A stretch of 5,180 nucleotides of DNA, taken from contig CAMBJI010000172.1 in NCBI GenBank assembly GCA_945867725.1, positions 1 through 5,180 on the forward strand. The letters run 5' to 3'. Every line of letters begins with the position of its first letter. The first letter of the stretch is position 1. The translations under genes were made by a program, and so were the position numbers. The notes under the pieces are model-generated. The model was not told the origin of the DNA, made no database searches, and saw nothing but the letters and a program-made list of their open reading frames with translations. Source of the stretch: Bordetella parapertussis (lineage in GTDB: Bacteria; Pseudomonadota; Gammaproteobacteria; Burkholderiales; Burkholderiaceae_D). Shown here in pieces: positions 5,018-5,180 of this stretch.

Positions 5018-5180
5018 TGTCTGGCATTCCCCCAAATCAGTAGACAAATAATGATGTCAAAAACTGAAATGGAGAAACGCAAATGCAGCGCTCGAAATAT
5101 GCCCCTGAGTTCAAAGATGAGGCAGTCAAACAAGTCATCGACAAGGGCCACTCGGTTGTCGATGTAGCCAAGCGGCTAGG
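5018..5180 (+). mobile_element. IS3-family insertion sequence, left end (continues beyond window)
   Basis: The right edge enters an IS3-family element. The probable left terminal repeat starts TGTCTGGCATTCCCCC at 5018, followed by AGTAGACA; TG-x-CTG, a C-run and GACA is the usual look of IS3-type ends about 60-100 bases before orfA. The transposase gene starts at 5083. The right end, orfB and the target duplication lie outside the window, so the exact boundary is inferred from the pattern and could be a few bases off. Confidence 0.62.
5083..5180 (+). CDS. IS3-family transposase OrfA, N-terminal fragment
   Basis: Thirty-two complete codons are visible, beginning MQRSKYAPEFKDEAVKQV and continuing through HSVVDVAKRLG to the window edge. 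This is the characteristic start of the IS3-family OrfA helix-turn-helix (Tnp_1/HTH_21-like): R-S/R-KY-x-x-EFK-x-EAV, then a short helix and S-V-x-x-VA-x-x-LG. OrfA binds the terminal repeats and is normally joined to the DDE integrase part (OrfB) by programmed -1 frameshifting; that part is beyond the window. The ATG is supported by GGAG at 5071-5074, eight bases upstream. The gene points away from the operon. Whether the element is complete cannot be judged here. Confidence 0.9.
   Translation, partial: MQRSKYAPEFKDEAVKQVIDKGHSVVDVAKRL

Noticed and set aside
4945..5151. Minus-strand frame of 68 codons across the IS left end
   Set aside because: It runs antisense through the OrfA start and the proposed terminal repeat, has no supporting ribosome site that I can see, and its hydrophobic middle is explained by AT-rich non-coding sequence.

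Overview
The window carries a compact catabolic or transport-type operon on the minus strand. It lies between the start of a BenE-family transporter at the left edge (minus strand) and the left end of an IS3-family insertion sequence at the right edge (plus strand). A Bug-family (TctC-like) solute-binding protein, an FCD-type GntR regulator, a BenE transporter and moderately GC-rich coding sequence together suggest a betaproteobacterium, most likely Burkholderiales (Comamonadaceae or Alcaligenaceae type). This placement is inferred from gene content only.

Layout in minus-strand transcription order: a class IV aminotransferase-fold protein (4796-3873); a metal-dependent amidohydrolase (3876-2572, 4-base ATGA overlap); a Bug periplasmic binding protein (2539-1553, own strong Shine-Dalgarno after a 32-base gap); a RidA/YjgF-family protein (1556-1122, ATGA overlap); a GntR/FCD regulator (1122-424, GTG start sharing one base with the preceding TAG); a small unrecognised ORF (365-138), possibly frameshifted; and the first 27 codons of a BenE-type transporter (81-1). 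No clear terminator lies between the operon and benE. The 286 bases from 4797 to 5082 hold a near-consensus sigma70 promoter for the operon, an inverted repeat over its -35 box that fits the GntR/FadR operator pattern, a second unrelated inverted repeat, a possible start of a divergent gene cut by the IS, and the IS left end.

The most interesting point is that two enzyme-like proteins in this operon lack residues that define catalysis in their families. The aminotransferase-fold protein has Asn where the PLP Schiff-base lysine should be and Ser where the glutamate contacting the PLP ring nitrogen should be. The RidA-like protein keeps the substrate-binding arginine but has Gln in place of the catalytic glutamate. 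The amidohydrolase, by contrast, keeps a full set of metal-ligand candidates. My working model is uptake of a small carboxylate or amide compound (Bug protein), hydrolysis by the amidohydrolase, and non-canonical chemistry, binding or regulation by the other two proteins, with the whole unit controlled by the GntR protein through the promoter operator. The substrate is unknown.
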